Assembly: GCF_001645185.1 (NCBI RefSeq)
Contig: NZ_LXTQ01000001.1
Location: forward strand, 248,001 to 312,000
Direction of reading: 5' to 3'
DNA: 64,000 nucleotides
Source: Methylobacillus sp. MM3
Lineage (GTDB): Bacteria; Pseudomonadota; Gammaproteobacteria; Burkholderiales; Methylophilaceae
In this document: positions 1 through 6,350 of the stretch, piece after piece
Numbering within the stretch: the first letter of the stretch is position 1
Layout of the letters: each line of letters opens with the position of its first letter
Notes under the pieces: model-generated
The model's database searches: none
What the model saw: the letters and a program-made list of their open reading frames with translations, nothing else
Told to the model about the DNA's origin: nothing
Made by a program: the position numbers and the translations under genes

Positions 1-123
1 AAGCAGCCAGCAAAAAATCAGGGGAAAGTTGGGAACAAGTCGATATTGTTGTATGTATAATAACAGTAATATTATTTAACCTATATTCACGTTACGTTTA
101 TTTTTTACCATGGAGGCTAGGAC
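1..123 (+). promoter_or_regulatory. AT-rich leader upstream of the fae-like gene
   Basis: This stretch is much more AT-rich than the genes around it and has no convincing ORF. It contains a TATAAT hexamer at 56-61, but I see no good -35 at the right distance. A weak AT dyad (ATAATA/TATTAT, 57-75) overlaps it. A strong ribosome binding site GGAGG lies at 112-116, eight bases before the ATG at 124. It is probably the promoter and 5' leader of the next gene; the exact elements are guesses. Confidence 0.3.
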
Positions 124-672
124 ATGAGCGACAAGATTTACATGCGCGTAGGCGAGGCACTGGTGGCAGGCGGACCGGCAGGGACAGCAGCAGAGCCGGA
201 GGTGGCAATCGGCGAAATGGATGGGCCGATGGGCGTGGCCTTCGGCACGCTATTGGGCGATCAGGTCAAGGGTCATACGCGGGTTCTGGCAATCCTGAAT
301 ACCGATGTCATGGTGCGTCCGGCCACCATCATGGTCAGCAAGGTCACGGTTAGCGATAGCCGCTACACCAATATCCTGATGGGGACTGTCCAGGCCGCCG
401 TTGCCAACGGCGTGCTGGATGCGGTCAGGAACGGCGACATTCCCAAGGATAAGGTCAACGATATCGGCATCATTGTCTCGGTATGGCTGAACCCCGCCGT
501 CGTGGAGCAGAAGGATCTCGATCACAAGATTCTGTTCAATATCCACCGCGAAGCCACGGCCAAGGCGATACACAAGGCGATGGCCAACAAGCCGGACATC
601 GACTGGCTGCTTGAGAATCAGGACAAAATCACGCACAAGTACTACCAGATGGGTCTCGACGGCAAGCTCTAA
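124..672 (+). CDS. Formaldehyde-activating enzyme (Fae) homologue lacking the catalytic histidine
   Basis: The 182-residue protein aligns along most of its length with Fae, which condenses formaldehyde with tetrahydromethanopterin in methylotrophs. Shared blocks are VGEALV near the start, KVT near residue 74, the AV..AV..G.IP segment near 93-107, and the EATAKAI helix near 145. In classical Fae the catalytic acid is a His about 17 residues in, in an EVAHIDL context. Here the matching segment reads EVAIGEMDGP, and there is no His before residue 51. It may therefore bind a pterin or aldehyde without the classical catalysis, or do something else. No other tetrahydromethanopterin-pathway gene is in the window. 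It has an ATG start with a strong Shine-Dalgarno, and the next gene follows after 18 bases. Confidence 0.8.
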   Translation: MSDKIYMRVGEALVAGGPAGTAAEPEVAIGEMDGPMGVAFGTLLGDQVKGHTRVLAILNTDVMVRPATIMVSKVTVSDSRYTNILMGTVQAAVANGVLDAVRNGDIPKDKVNDIGIIVSVWLNPAVVEQKDLDHKILFNIHREATAKAIHKAMANKPDIDWLLENQDKITHKYYQMGLDGKL

Positions 673-690
673 CGTGAGGGATTGCCGCGC

Positions 691-1506
691 ATGAATGCCG
701 ATATGCCCGTATTCCGGCTGCAACGGGGAAACAGCCCGCTGCTGGTTTCGATACCGCATGTCGGCACGCATTTGCCGTCCTGGCTGCTGCCGCGGCTGAC
801 ACCGGCGGCATTAAGCCTCCGCGATACGGATTGGCATCTAGACCAACTGTATGGTTTTTTAAGCGATCTGGATGTAACCGTGCTGATGGCCACGCACTCG
901 CGTTATGTCATCGACCTGAACCGGCCGTCTGACAACGTCAGCCTTTATCCCGGACAGAACACCACGGGATTGTGTCCGCTGGATAATTTCGACGAACAAG
1001 CACTTTACAATCCGGGAGAAGAGCCGGATTCCCGGGAAATTCATGATCGCGTAGCTACGTACTGGCAACCCTATCACGCCGCGCTGGCTTCCGAGTTGTC
1101 CAGGCTCAAGGCCATGCACGGCCGAATAATATTGTGGGACGCACATTCGATACATTCCCGCGTCCCGCGGTTTTTCGAAGGGGAGTTGCCCCATCTGAAT
1201 CTCGGCACGGCCGACCAGCTTTCCTGCGATGCCGCGCTGGCCGAGCGCCTGCTCGACATCATGCAAAGCAAAGGCAACTTTACATCCGTGATGAATGGCC
1301 GTTTCAAGGGCGGATACATCACGCGTCATTACGGCCAGCCCGCAAGCGGAGTGCATGCCTTGCAGATGGAGATGGCAATACGCACCTACATGGCCGAAAC
1401 AGATTTTCCGGAATTCGATGCGGCACGCGCAGAACCTGCCCAGACACTCTTGCGCGCCATGATGGCCTTCCTGCTGCAATGGTGCTCAGAAAATCAACAT
1501 GAATAA
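691..1506 (+). CDS. hutG: N-formylglutamate deformylase / amidohydrolase family
   Basis: HutG-family zinc hydrolase that splits N-formylglutamate into formate and glutamate. Family features seen are the N-terminal SIPHVGTHLP block, DTDWHLDQLY, the RYVIDLNRP motif, the metal-site segment ILWDAHSIHS and the closing GGYITRHYG block. The reading frame extends to a TTG at 682, but GAGGG at 676-680 fits the ATG at 691, giving 271 residues, the usual family length. It follows the Fae-like gene closely and precedes a PLP enzyme, probably in one transcript. No other histidine-utilisation gene is present, so the substrate may differ from that of the hut pathway; a link to formyl or one-carbon metabolism with the upstream gene is inference. 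Confidence 0.85.
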   Translation: MNADMPVFRLQRGNSPLLVSIPHVGTHLPSWLLPRLTPAALSLRDTDWHLDQLYGFLSDLDVTVLMATHSRYVIDLNRPSDNVSLYPGQNTTGLCPLDNFDEQALYNPGEEPDSREIHDRVATYWQPYHAALASELSRLKAMHGRIILWDAHSIHSRVPRFFEGELPHLNLGTADQLSCDAALAERLLDIMQSKGNFTSVMNGRFKGGYITRHYGQPASGVHALQMEMAIRTYMAETDFPEFDAARAEPAQTLLRAMMAFLLQWCSENQHE

Positions 1507-1523
1507 CCAAAGAGGAGAATGAG

Positions 1524-2705
1524 ATGGACCCCAAGCCAGCTGCTTTTTCAACCCAATGCATACATGCCGGTGAAATCGACGATGCGCTGGGGTCGCCTCA
1601 CTTACCTCTATACGACACCACGACATTCAAATTCGAAACGACGGCTGATCTGCTCGATGTCATCGAAGGCCGCAAGGATGGCTATCTTTACACCCGCTAT
1701 GGAATGAATCCGAGCATCCGCAGTGTCGAAACGAAACTGGCCGCGCTGGACGGCGCCGAGTCCGCGATGGTTTTTTCCTCAGGCATGGCGGCATTGTCAT
1801 CGCTTTTCCTGGCGCATGGCCGCCGAGGGATTGTGTGTATCGGTGACGCATATGGCGGAACGCTTGAGTTATTGGGCAGCCAGTTACCCGAACTAGGGAT
1901 TCAGACCCACCAACTCCTGCTGAGCGAGCAGGGCCGTCTGGAAGAGCTGCTCGACAGGGGCGTCGGGCTGGTTTTTTTCGAAACCCCGACCAACCCCCGG
2001 CTTGAGCTGATCGATATCAGTGCAGTCGCCGACATCGCACATTCGTATGGCGCACTGGTCGCGGTGGATAACACATTCGCAACGACAGTCAACCAGTTGC
2101 CACTGGCGCTAGGCGCCGATATTGCCATGCAGAGTGCCACGAAGTACCTGGGCGGGCACAGCGATCTGACGGCAGGGGTGCTGTGCGCAAGCAAGGAGCT
2201 ACTGGAGCCGGTACAACGGTGGCGCAAGAATCTCGGGCAAATGCTCGCCCCGGATACAGCACACCGGCTGGCACGCAGCCTGGGTACGCTGGCTATCCGG
2301 GTGGAGAGGCAGAACGCCAACGCCATGCAGATCGCGCGGTTCCTGCAACAGCACAAGGACGTGCGGCAAGTATATTACCCGGGCCTTTCGGAGTTTCCCG
2401 GCCATGCGCTAGCCCGCCAGCAGATGTCCGGCTTCGGCGGCATGGTCAGTTTCGATCTTCGCGGCTCCAGGGAACAAGCGATACGGTTCACCGAACGTTT
2501 GCGTGTCATCAGCCTGGCACCCAGTCTGGGCGGCATCGAAAGCCTGGTCACCATGCCGGTCACGACTTCGCACCACGATATGGCGGTGGAAGAAAGAAAC
2601 AGTCGCGGCATTTCCGATACCATGATTCGGATGTCCATCGGCATTGAGGATGTGACTGATCTTATTGAAGATCTGGCACAAGCGCTGGCAACACTGTCAG
2701 TCTAA
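1524..2705 (+). CDS. Trans-sulfuration family PLP-dependent enzyme (cystathionine gamma-synthase/lyase-like)
   Basis: 393-residue fold-type I PLP enzyme of the Cys/Met metabolism family. Evidence is the N-terminal TQCIHAGE, the YTRYGMNPS block that contacts PLP phosphate from the neighbouring subunit, SSGMAA, the VDNTFAT motif with the PLP-contacting Asp, and the Schiff-base lysine in SATKYLGGHSD (near residue 208). Members act as cystathionine gamma-synthase, cystathionine gamma-lyase or methionine gamma-lyase; sequence reading alone does not separate these. The ATG at 1524 has AGAGGAG at 1511-1517. It lies 17 bases after the hutG-like gene, so co-transcription with the Fae-like and deformylase genes is likely. 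Confidence 0.85.
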   Translation: MDPKPAAFSTQCIHAGEIDDALGSPHLPLYDTTTFKFETTADLLDVIEGRKDGYLYTRYGMNPSIRSVETKLAALDGAESAMVFSSGMAALSSLFLAHGRRGIVCIGDAYGGTLELLGSQLPELGIQTHQLLLSEQGRLEELLDRGVGLVFFETPTNPRLELIDISAVADIAHSYGALVAVDNTFATTVNQLPLALGADIAMQSATKYLGGHSDLTAGVLCASKELLEPVQRWRKNLGQMLAPDTAHRLARSLGTLAIRVERQNANAMQIARFLQQHKDVRQVYYPGLSEFPGHALARQQMSGFGGMVSFDLRGSREQAIRFTERLRVISLAPSLGGIESLVTMPVTTSHHDMAVEERNSRGISDTMIRMSIGIEDVTDLIEDLAQALATLSV

Positions 2706-2800
2706 AAACCTCTCATCCGCATCCGCAAGGACCAGCCAGAGTTTCCCACTTTTTTTGTGGATAACCTTGTGAGCCCGCTGCGGGTGCGTGATGTAATGTC

Positions 2801-2838
2801 GTGATTATTAATCACAATTAAACTTGCGTAATGTTTAA
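2801..2838. promoter_or_regulatory. Two dyads upstream of the exported His-rich protein
   Basis: Two perfect inverted repeats lie almost back to back: GTGATT-ATT-AATCAC (2801-2815) and TTAAAC-N9-GTTTAA (2818-2838). The region is AT-rich and sits 75-110 bases upstream of the likely ATG at 2913. Spacing does not match CRP (TGTGA-N6-TCACA) or FNR (TTGAT-N4-ATCAA) exactly. They are plausible operators for an unidentified regulator, or simply part of an AT-rich promoter. Confidence 0.35.
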
Positions 2839-2912
2839 TCAAAATGACTATCTTTGGTTGGGCCTTCATGTCTGCCGTAAACAAGGAAAGTTCATTACAT
2901 CTGAGAGCGCAT

Positions 2913-3410
2913 ATGTCCTCAAAATACTCCATCCGTAACGTGCTCAGTGCTGCCTGTTTAACATTCGGGCTTGCGGTGGCCAGCGCGCATGCGGCAGAGA
3001 TCAGCACGCACAAGCATGAGCACGGTACTGCTTCAGTCGAGCTATCACTAAACAACGGTAAGAAATGGGTAACCGATGAGGCCCTGCGAAAGGGGATGCA
3101 GAATATTCGCGCAGTAATGCAACCCTCATTACATGACATTCATATTGGGAAGTTTTCCGGCACGCAATACACCGGATTAGCCGGGAAAATTAGCAATGAG
3201 ATAAGCCATGTCGTCGCCAATTGCAAACTCGAGCCGCAAGCGGATGCACAACTGCACATTATCATCGCCGAGATAATGGATGGAGTGGACGCAATGGAAG
3301 GTAAGGTAAAAGAGGCCAACCGTCAGGCTGGGGCTATCAGGGTTATGAATGCATTGGATAATTATGCTGCCTATTTCAACCATCCAGGCTGGAAGCCACT
3401 AAGACACTGA
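2913..3410 (+). CDS. Exported protein of unknown function with a His-rich mature N-terminus
   Basis: About 165 residues from the ATG at 2913, which begins a clear Sec signal peptide (SKYSIRN, hydrophobic core, ASAHA|AE). The open frame continues upstream to ATGs at 2844 and 2868, but a start at 2913 places the positive n-region directly before the hydrophobic core. The mature protein opens with a cluster STHKHEHGT that could bind metal, followed by a helical-looking region with LSLNNGKKW..DEALRKGM and a central HIIIAEIMDGVDAMEGK. It resembles a small family of betaproteobacterial exported proteins sometimes labelled DnrO-like; I hold that name weakly and no function follows from it. It is monocistronic and convergent with the TetR gene. 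Confidence 0.65.
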   Translation: MSSKYSIRNVLSAACLTFGLAVASAHAAEISTHKHEHGTASVELSLNNGKKWVTDEALRKGMQNIRAVMQPSLHDIHIGKFSGTQYTGLAGKISNEISHVVANCKLEPQADAQLHIIIAEIMDGVDAMEGKVKEANRQAGAIRVMNALDNYAAYFNHPGWKPLRH

Positions 3411-3533
3411 CTGAATCATCGAACTAAAAGCGCGGCCTGATTAAACCCGCCAAATCATTCCGATCCAAACAACGCATCTGTTGCCTTACAAACCCGTTTT
3501 GATCCACCATAATTTACGCATTAGGCCGCGATC

Positions 3534-4142
3534 TTATTTATCTGATGCGAGTGCCTGCAGGATCAATGATTTGTAGAGGGTCAAAGATCGTTTGATAGCG
3601 TCAGGGTCACTATTGGATTTTGATAGCAGGAGGGCGCCTTCAAGGGTGGTGATATATAAATCGCTCCATGCTCTAGCATCGATTTTTTGGCCGGCATAGT
3701 TGGACGCGCGTTCGAACATTTCAAGCAGCGTTGCCTGCCAGTCAGCAAAATACTTCGAGGCAGCCTTAAACAGTTGCTCATTACTCTCGGCAAGTTCGAT
3801 CGTAAAGATAGCCAGCATGCACCCCTTGCGCAGCTCAGGGTCCTGATAGGCTTCGATGGCAAAATCCAGATAGCCTTCCAGGAACTGGATCGGGTCAGGA
3901 GCATTGTTGAACGGCGCTTTTGATTGTCGTTCTTCGGCATCGCTCCAGAATTTGCTTAGAGCAGCCTCGCCAAGCGCATCTTTGCTGTCGAAATGATAGA
4001 AAAATCCACCCTTTGTAATCCCGGCCGACTCGCATACGGCATCGACCGTCATGGCCGAATAGCCGCGGGCCAAAATCAGATCGCGGGCACCGACCAGGAT
4101 TCGCTCTCGCGACATGGCCGATTTGGACTTGCCTATCGCCAT
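3534..4142 (-). CDS. TetR family transcriptional repressor
   Basis: 202-residue TetR/AcrR protein. The N-terminal helix-turn-helix spans about residues 12-58 (RERILVGARDLILARGYSAM, then the recognition part AGITKGGFFYHFDSKDAL). The C-terminal two-thirds is an all-helical ligand and dimerisation domain typical of the YcdC/AcrR-like members. The ATG at 4142 is divergent from the SoxYZ-like gene, with a perfect palindrome at 4193-4210 in the 88-base gap. It therefore probably represses itself and the SoxYZ-like/AhpD-like pair. The inducer is unknown; a sulfur compound or an electrophile is a guess from the target genes. Confidence 0.9.
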   Translation of the reverse strand: MAIGKSKSAMSRERILVGARDLILARGYSAMTVDAVCESAGITKGGFFYHFDSKDALGEAALSKFWSDAEERQSKAPFNNAPDPIQFLEGYLDFAIEAYQDPELRKGCMLAIFTIELAESNEQLFKAASKYFADWQATLLEMFERASNYAGQKIDARAWSDLYITTLEGALLLSKSNSDPDAIKRSLTLYKSLILQALASDK

Positions 4143-4166
4143 TCGAAAACCTCATTTATAAAACTG

Positions 4167-4194
4167 TTGACAAACAATACCACAAGAATAAGAT
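4167..4194 (+). promoter_or_regulatory. Sigma-70 promoter of the SoxYZ-like operon
   Basis: TTGACA at 4167-4172 and TAAGAT at 4189-4194 are separated by 16 bases. The -10 hexamer is overlapped by the left end of the TetR palindrome at 4193, so a bound repressor would block RNA polymerase. The start codon at 4231 is about 30 bases past the expected transcription start. Confidence 0.65.
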
Positions 4195-4210
4195 ACCAAC
4201 CAGTTGGTAT
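4193..4210. promoter_or_regulatory. TetR-type operator palindrome
   Basis: Perfect inverted repeat ATACCAAC-CA-GTTGGTAT, with 8-base arms and a 2-base centre, between the divergent TetR gene and the SoxYZ-like gene. Short perfect palindromes of this kind in the divergent gap are the usual binding sites of TetR proteins. I see no second copy elsewhere in the window. Confidence 0.75.
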
Positions 4211-4230
4211 TTTTTATGAGAGGGTCGAGA

Positions 4231-5028
4231 ATGAACAAGAAGCTGATTATTTGGTGCTTGATGTCGTCTCTTTTTGTAGGGACTGTTCAGTTGGCACATG
4301 CAGAAGCTGTAGATAAGTACTGGCAGGGGATGCAGAAGACATACTTCCCGAATGCCTCCCTCGAAGAAAGCGATGCGGTTAAGATTACTGCGCCCCAGCG
4401 TGCAGAAAATGGCGCACAGGTGCCGTTTGCATTCAGCATTGATTACCCGATGACCGATGGGCGCTATATCAAGGCGGTATCTGTCATCGCAGACGCTAAT
4501 CCGGTGCCCTTGGTCGCTGTTTACCGGTTTTCCCCCAACTCAGTTAAGGCAGAAGTCTCAACCAGGATCAGGCTTGAAATGGATTCTTATGTGCATGTAG
4601 TGGCAGAGACCAGCGACGGTAAATTCCTGATGAACAAAGTACCAATTCGCGCTGCCGGTGGCTGTGGCGGCACGATTGGTGGTGACGAAGCTCTCGCTCG
4701 CCAGGTGGCGGGCAAGATGAAGCTGTCGGTCAAATCGGAGGATGCCACTCCTGTCAGGAAAGCCCATCTTTTGATCAAGCACCCCATGAACACGGGCCTG
4801 CAGCGGGATTTGGTTTCCCAGGGATTCAGGCCTGCCTTTTTCATCAGTAAAGTTGTAGCGAAGTTTAACGATCAGGTTGTTTTCGATGCAGATACCTATA
4901 TCGGCGTAAGCGAAGATCCGAATATTCAGTTTCCGTTCAAGGCGGATAAACCGGGAACACTCACGGTGCTGATCCAGGACAACGAAGGCAAGGAGTTCAC
5001 CACCGTCAGTGACGTTCTCGTGAATTGA
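4231..5028 (+). CDS. Fused SoxYZ-like sulfur carrier, quinoprotein dehydrogenase-associated type
   Basis: 265 residues from the ATG at 4231; GAGAGGG at 4218-4224 supports this over the upstream in-frame TTG at 4204 and ATG at 4216. A Sec signal peptide ends near LAHA|EAVD. Residues about 30-150 match the SoxY fold and carry the swinging-arm motif GGCGG with Cys145. Residues about 165-265 match SoxZ. In the Sox pathway the SoxY cysteine carries sulfur intermediates in the periplasm; in this fused type the GGCGG arm is internal rather than C-terminal. The family is known to sit near quinoprotein dehydrogenases, but here the only PQQ-type gene is about 18.6 kb away. Its partner is the AhpD-like gene 80 bases downstream, and it is probably controlled by the divergent TetR protein. 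Confidence 0.85.
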   Translation: MNKKLIIWCLMSSLFVGTVQLAHAEAVDKYWQGMQKTYFPNASLEESDAVKITAPQRAENGAQVPFAFSIDYPMTDGRYIKAVSVIADANPVPLVAVYRFSPNSVKAEVSTRIRLEMDSYVHVVAETSDGKFLMNKVPIRAAGGCGGTIGGDEALARQVAGKMKLSVKSEDATPVRKAHLLIKHPMNTGLQRDLVSQGFRPAFFISKVVAKFNDQVVFDADTYIGVSEDPNIQFPFKADKPGTLTVLIQDNEGKEFTTVSDVLVN

Positions 5029-5108
5029 CAGCATGAAAGCACTATTAGCAGGCCTTGAGTCATCAATAGGGCAGCTAGACTTTTATTACCAACTGGAGGA
5101 GTTTGAAA

Positions 5109-5447
5109 ATGATGGATTGGAACGGTTATCGAGACGAGTTGATGGGCCGTATCGGCGACTTGGCAAAGCTGAGTCCCGATACAGTGAATGGCTATATGAC
5201 GGCAAGTGCCGCCGGGTCAAAAACCAATCATCTTGATGCAAAGACGCGTCAGCTGATCTCTTTAGCGGTTGCTGTCACAACCCGATGTGATGGTTGTATT
5301 ACCGTTCATGCGAAGGAAGCCGTCAAAGAAGGGGCTACGGAAGCCGAAATCTCCGAGGCTCTAGGCGTCGCAGTCGCCATGAATGCTGGCGCAGCTCTTG
5401 TCTATTCTGCGCGTGCACTTGATGCAGTTAAAAGCGTCGAGCTCTAG
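5109..5447 (+). CDS. Carboxymuconolactone decarboxylase / AhpD-like protein
   Basis: 112-residue single-domain CMD family protein. The AhpD-type redox motif is present as C60-D-G-C63-x3-H67 (RCDGCITVHAKEA), preceded by the KTRQLISLAVAV helix. Such proteins act as small thiol peroxidases, or as thiol-reductase-like partners. GGAGGA at 5095-5100 fixes the start at the ATG at 5109 rather than the TTG at 5103. The gap to the SoxYZ-like gene is 80 bases with no terminator, so the two are likely co-transcribed. A CxxC protein beside a periplasmic sulfur carrier suggests thiol or persulfide chemistry, but this one has no signal peptide and would stay in the cytoplasm. Confidence 0.8.
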   Translation: MMDWNGYRDELMGRIGDLAKLSPDTVNGYMTASAAGSKTNHLDAKTRQLISLAVAVTTRCDGCITVHAKEAVKEGATEAEISEALGVAVAMNAGAALVYSARALDAVKSVEL

Positions 5448-5467
5448 TAATAAAAAGTGGTTGGCCG

Positions 5468-5513
5468 GCTGAGGCAGATCTAGCTGAGGCAGATTTATAT
5501 TAGGGGCCTCAGC
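5468..5513. repeat. Direct and inverted GCTGAGGC repeats after the AhpD-like gene
   Basis: GCTGAGGCAGAT occurs at 5468-5479 and again at 5483-5494. The 8-base core is repeated inverted as GCCTCAGC at 5506-5513, so two alternative 8-bp hairpins can form. There is no T-run after the hairpin, so it is at best a weak or factor-dependent terminator. Confidence 0.4.
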
Positions 5514-5610
5514 TATTCGCTGGAGAATCGCGAAAACAGGGCCGTCTTTTTGATGGCCTTCTTAATTGTGCCGACGATTTAACATAATATACATTATGCG
5601 AAGTATTAAA

Positions 5611-5805
5611 TTATTTCAGACGGTCAAAAGGCAGGCTCTGCTGCTGCTCTCGAGATCGAAAAATTGCCTCGGCCTTCTGGTTCCCTGGGTTTTCCATCCA
5701 ACGGCATAAAAGCCGCACCAGTTCTGCATCAACGCCTGAATCTATCAGGCGTTTTTTTCGGCTGCGATCTGACGATAAATTTTTCATGAAATCGTCAGCC
5801 GCCAC
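5611..5805 (-). CDS. Small hypothetical protein coupled to the SRPBCC gene
   Basis: 64 codons from a GTG at 5805 that shares one base with the TAG stop of the upstream SRPBCC gene, or 58 from an ATG at 5787. The peptide is charged and soluble, with a basic stretch DRSRKKRL, a central Cys-Trp segment LLCRWMENPGN and Arg/Gln-rich C-terminus. I do not recognise it. The coupling to an evident gene argues that it is translated, but no family supports it. Confidence 0.45.
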   Translation of the reverse strand: MAADDFMKNLSSDRSRKKRLIDSGVDAELVRLLCRWMENPGNQKAEAIFRSREQQQSLPFDRLK

Positions 5806-6254
5806 TATTCGGCCGGAATCTCAGCCTCGACGAGTTGCGCCAGCAACGTGAGTGAATCCTGCCAGCCGAGATAGCACATTTCCGGCGGGATGGCCTCAGG
5901 GATGCCTTCCTGCACGATGTTCAATTCGGTACCACCTGAGACCGGTTTCAGGGAAACCGTAGTCTGCATGATTCCGGGCAAATTCGGATCGTCGAACTTG
6001 TCCGTGTAGCGAATGCGCTCATGAGGCACCAATTCGAGATATTCGCCGCCGAAAGAATGGCTTTGACCGTTGCTGAAGTTTGTAAACGACATTTTGCAGG
6101 TGCCGCCGACCTTGGCATCGATATGATGCACCTTCCCAGTGAAGCCGTTGGGAGGCAGCCATTTTGCCATCGCATCGGGATCAAGGAAGGCGCGGTAGAT
6201 TCTTTCAGCCGGCGCACGAAACACACGATGCAACCGGATTGTGTTGGTGGACAT
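5805..6254 (-). CDS. SRPBCC domain protein, AHSA1/START-like
   Basis: 149-residue single-domain protein of the polyketide-cyclase/AHSA1 branch of the SRPBCC fold. The opening RVFRAPAERIYRAFLDPDAMAKWLPPNGF and the closing GWQDSLTLLAQLVE helix are typical. The fold makes a deep hydrophobic pocket, and members bind lipids or small ligands; substrate unknown. AGGAG lies just before the ATG at 6254 (reading on the minus strand). A 64-codon ORF follows with a one-base overlap. Confidence 0.8.
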   Translation of the reverse strand: MSTNTIRLHRVFRAPAERIYRAFLDPDAMAKWLPPNGFTGKVHHIDAKVGGTCKMSFTNFSNGQSHSFGGEYLELVPHERIRYTDKFDDPNLPGIMQTTVSLKPVSGGTELNIVQEGIPEAIPPEMCYLGWQDSLTLLAQLVEAEIPAE

Positions 6255-6350
6255 GGCAATAACTCCTTTTGCTGTGAAGTAGTTTTTGATTTCAGCGCAT
6301 GAAGTTCAAATGCGCCCATATCGGCCTAAGCTGCTCCACCGGCACAGTAA

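Noticed and set aside
2756-2764. Exact DnaA box (TGTGGATAA) in the gap after the PLP enzyme gene
   Set aside because: A single 9-mer is expected about once in two such windows by chance; no other boxes, dnaA/dnaN genes or AT-rich unwinding tracts are near, so it is not evidence of an origin.
3431-3530. CGCGGCCT / AGGCCGCG inverted pair flanking the gap before the TetR gene
   Set aside because: The arms are 84 bases apart with no T-run, so a functional hairpin is unlikely.
5033-5236. 67-codon plus-strand frame after the SoxYZ-like stop
   Set aside because: Overlaps the AhpD-like gene in another frame, has no ribosome binding site, and the AhpD-like protein has clear CxxCxxxH support.
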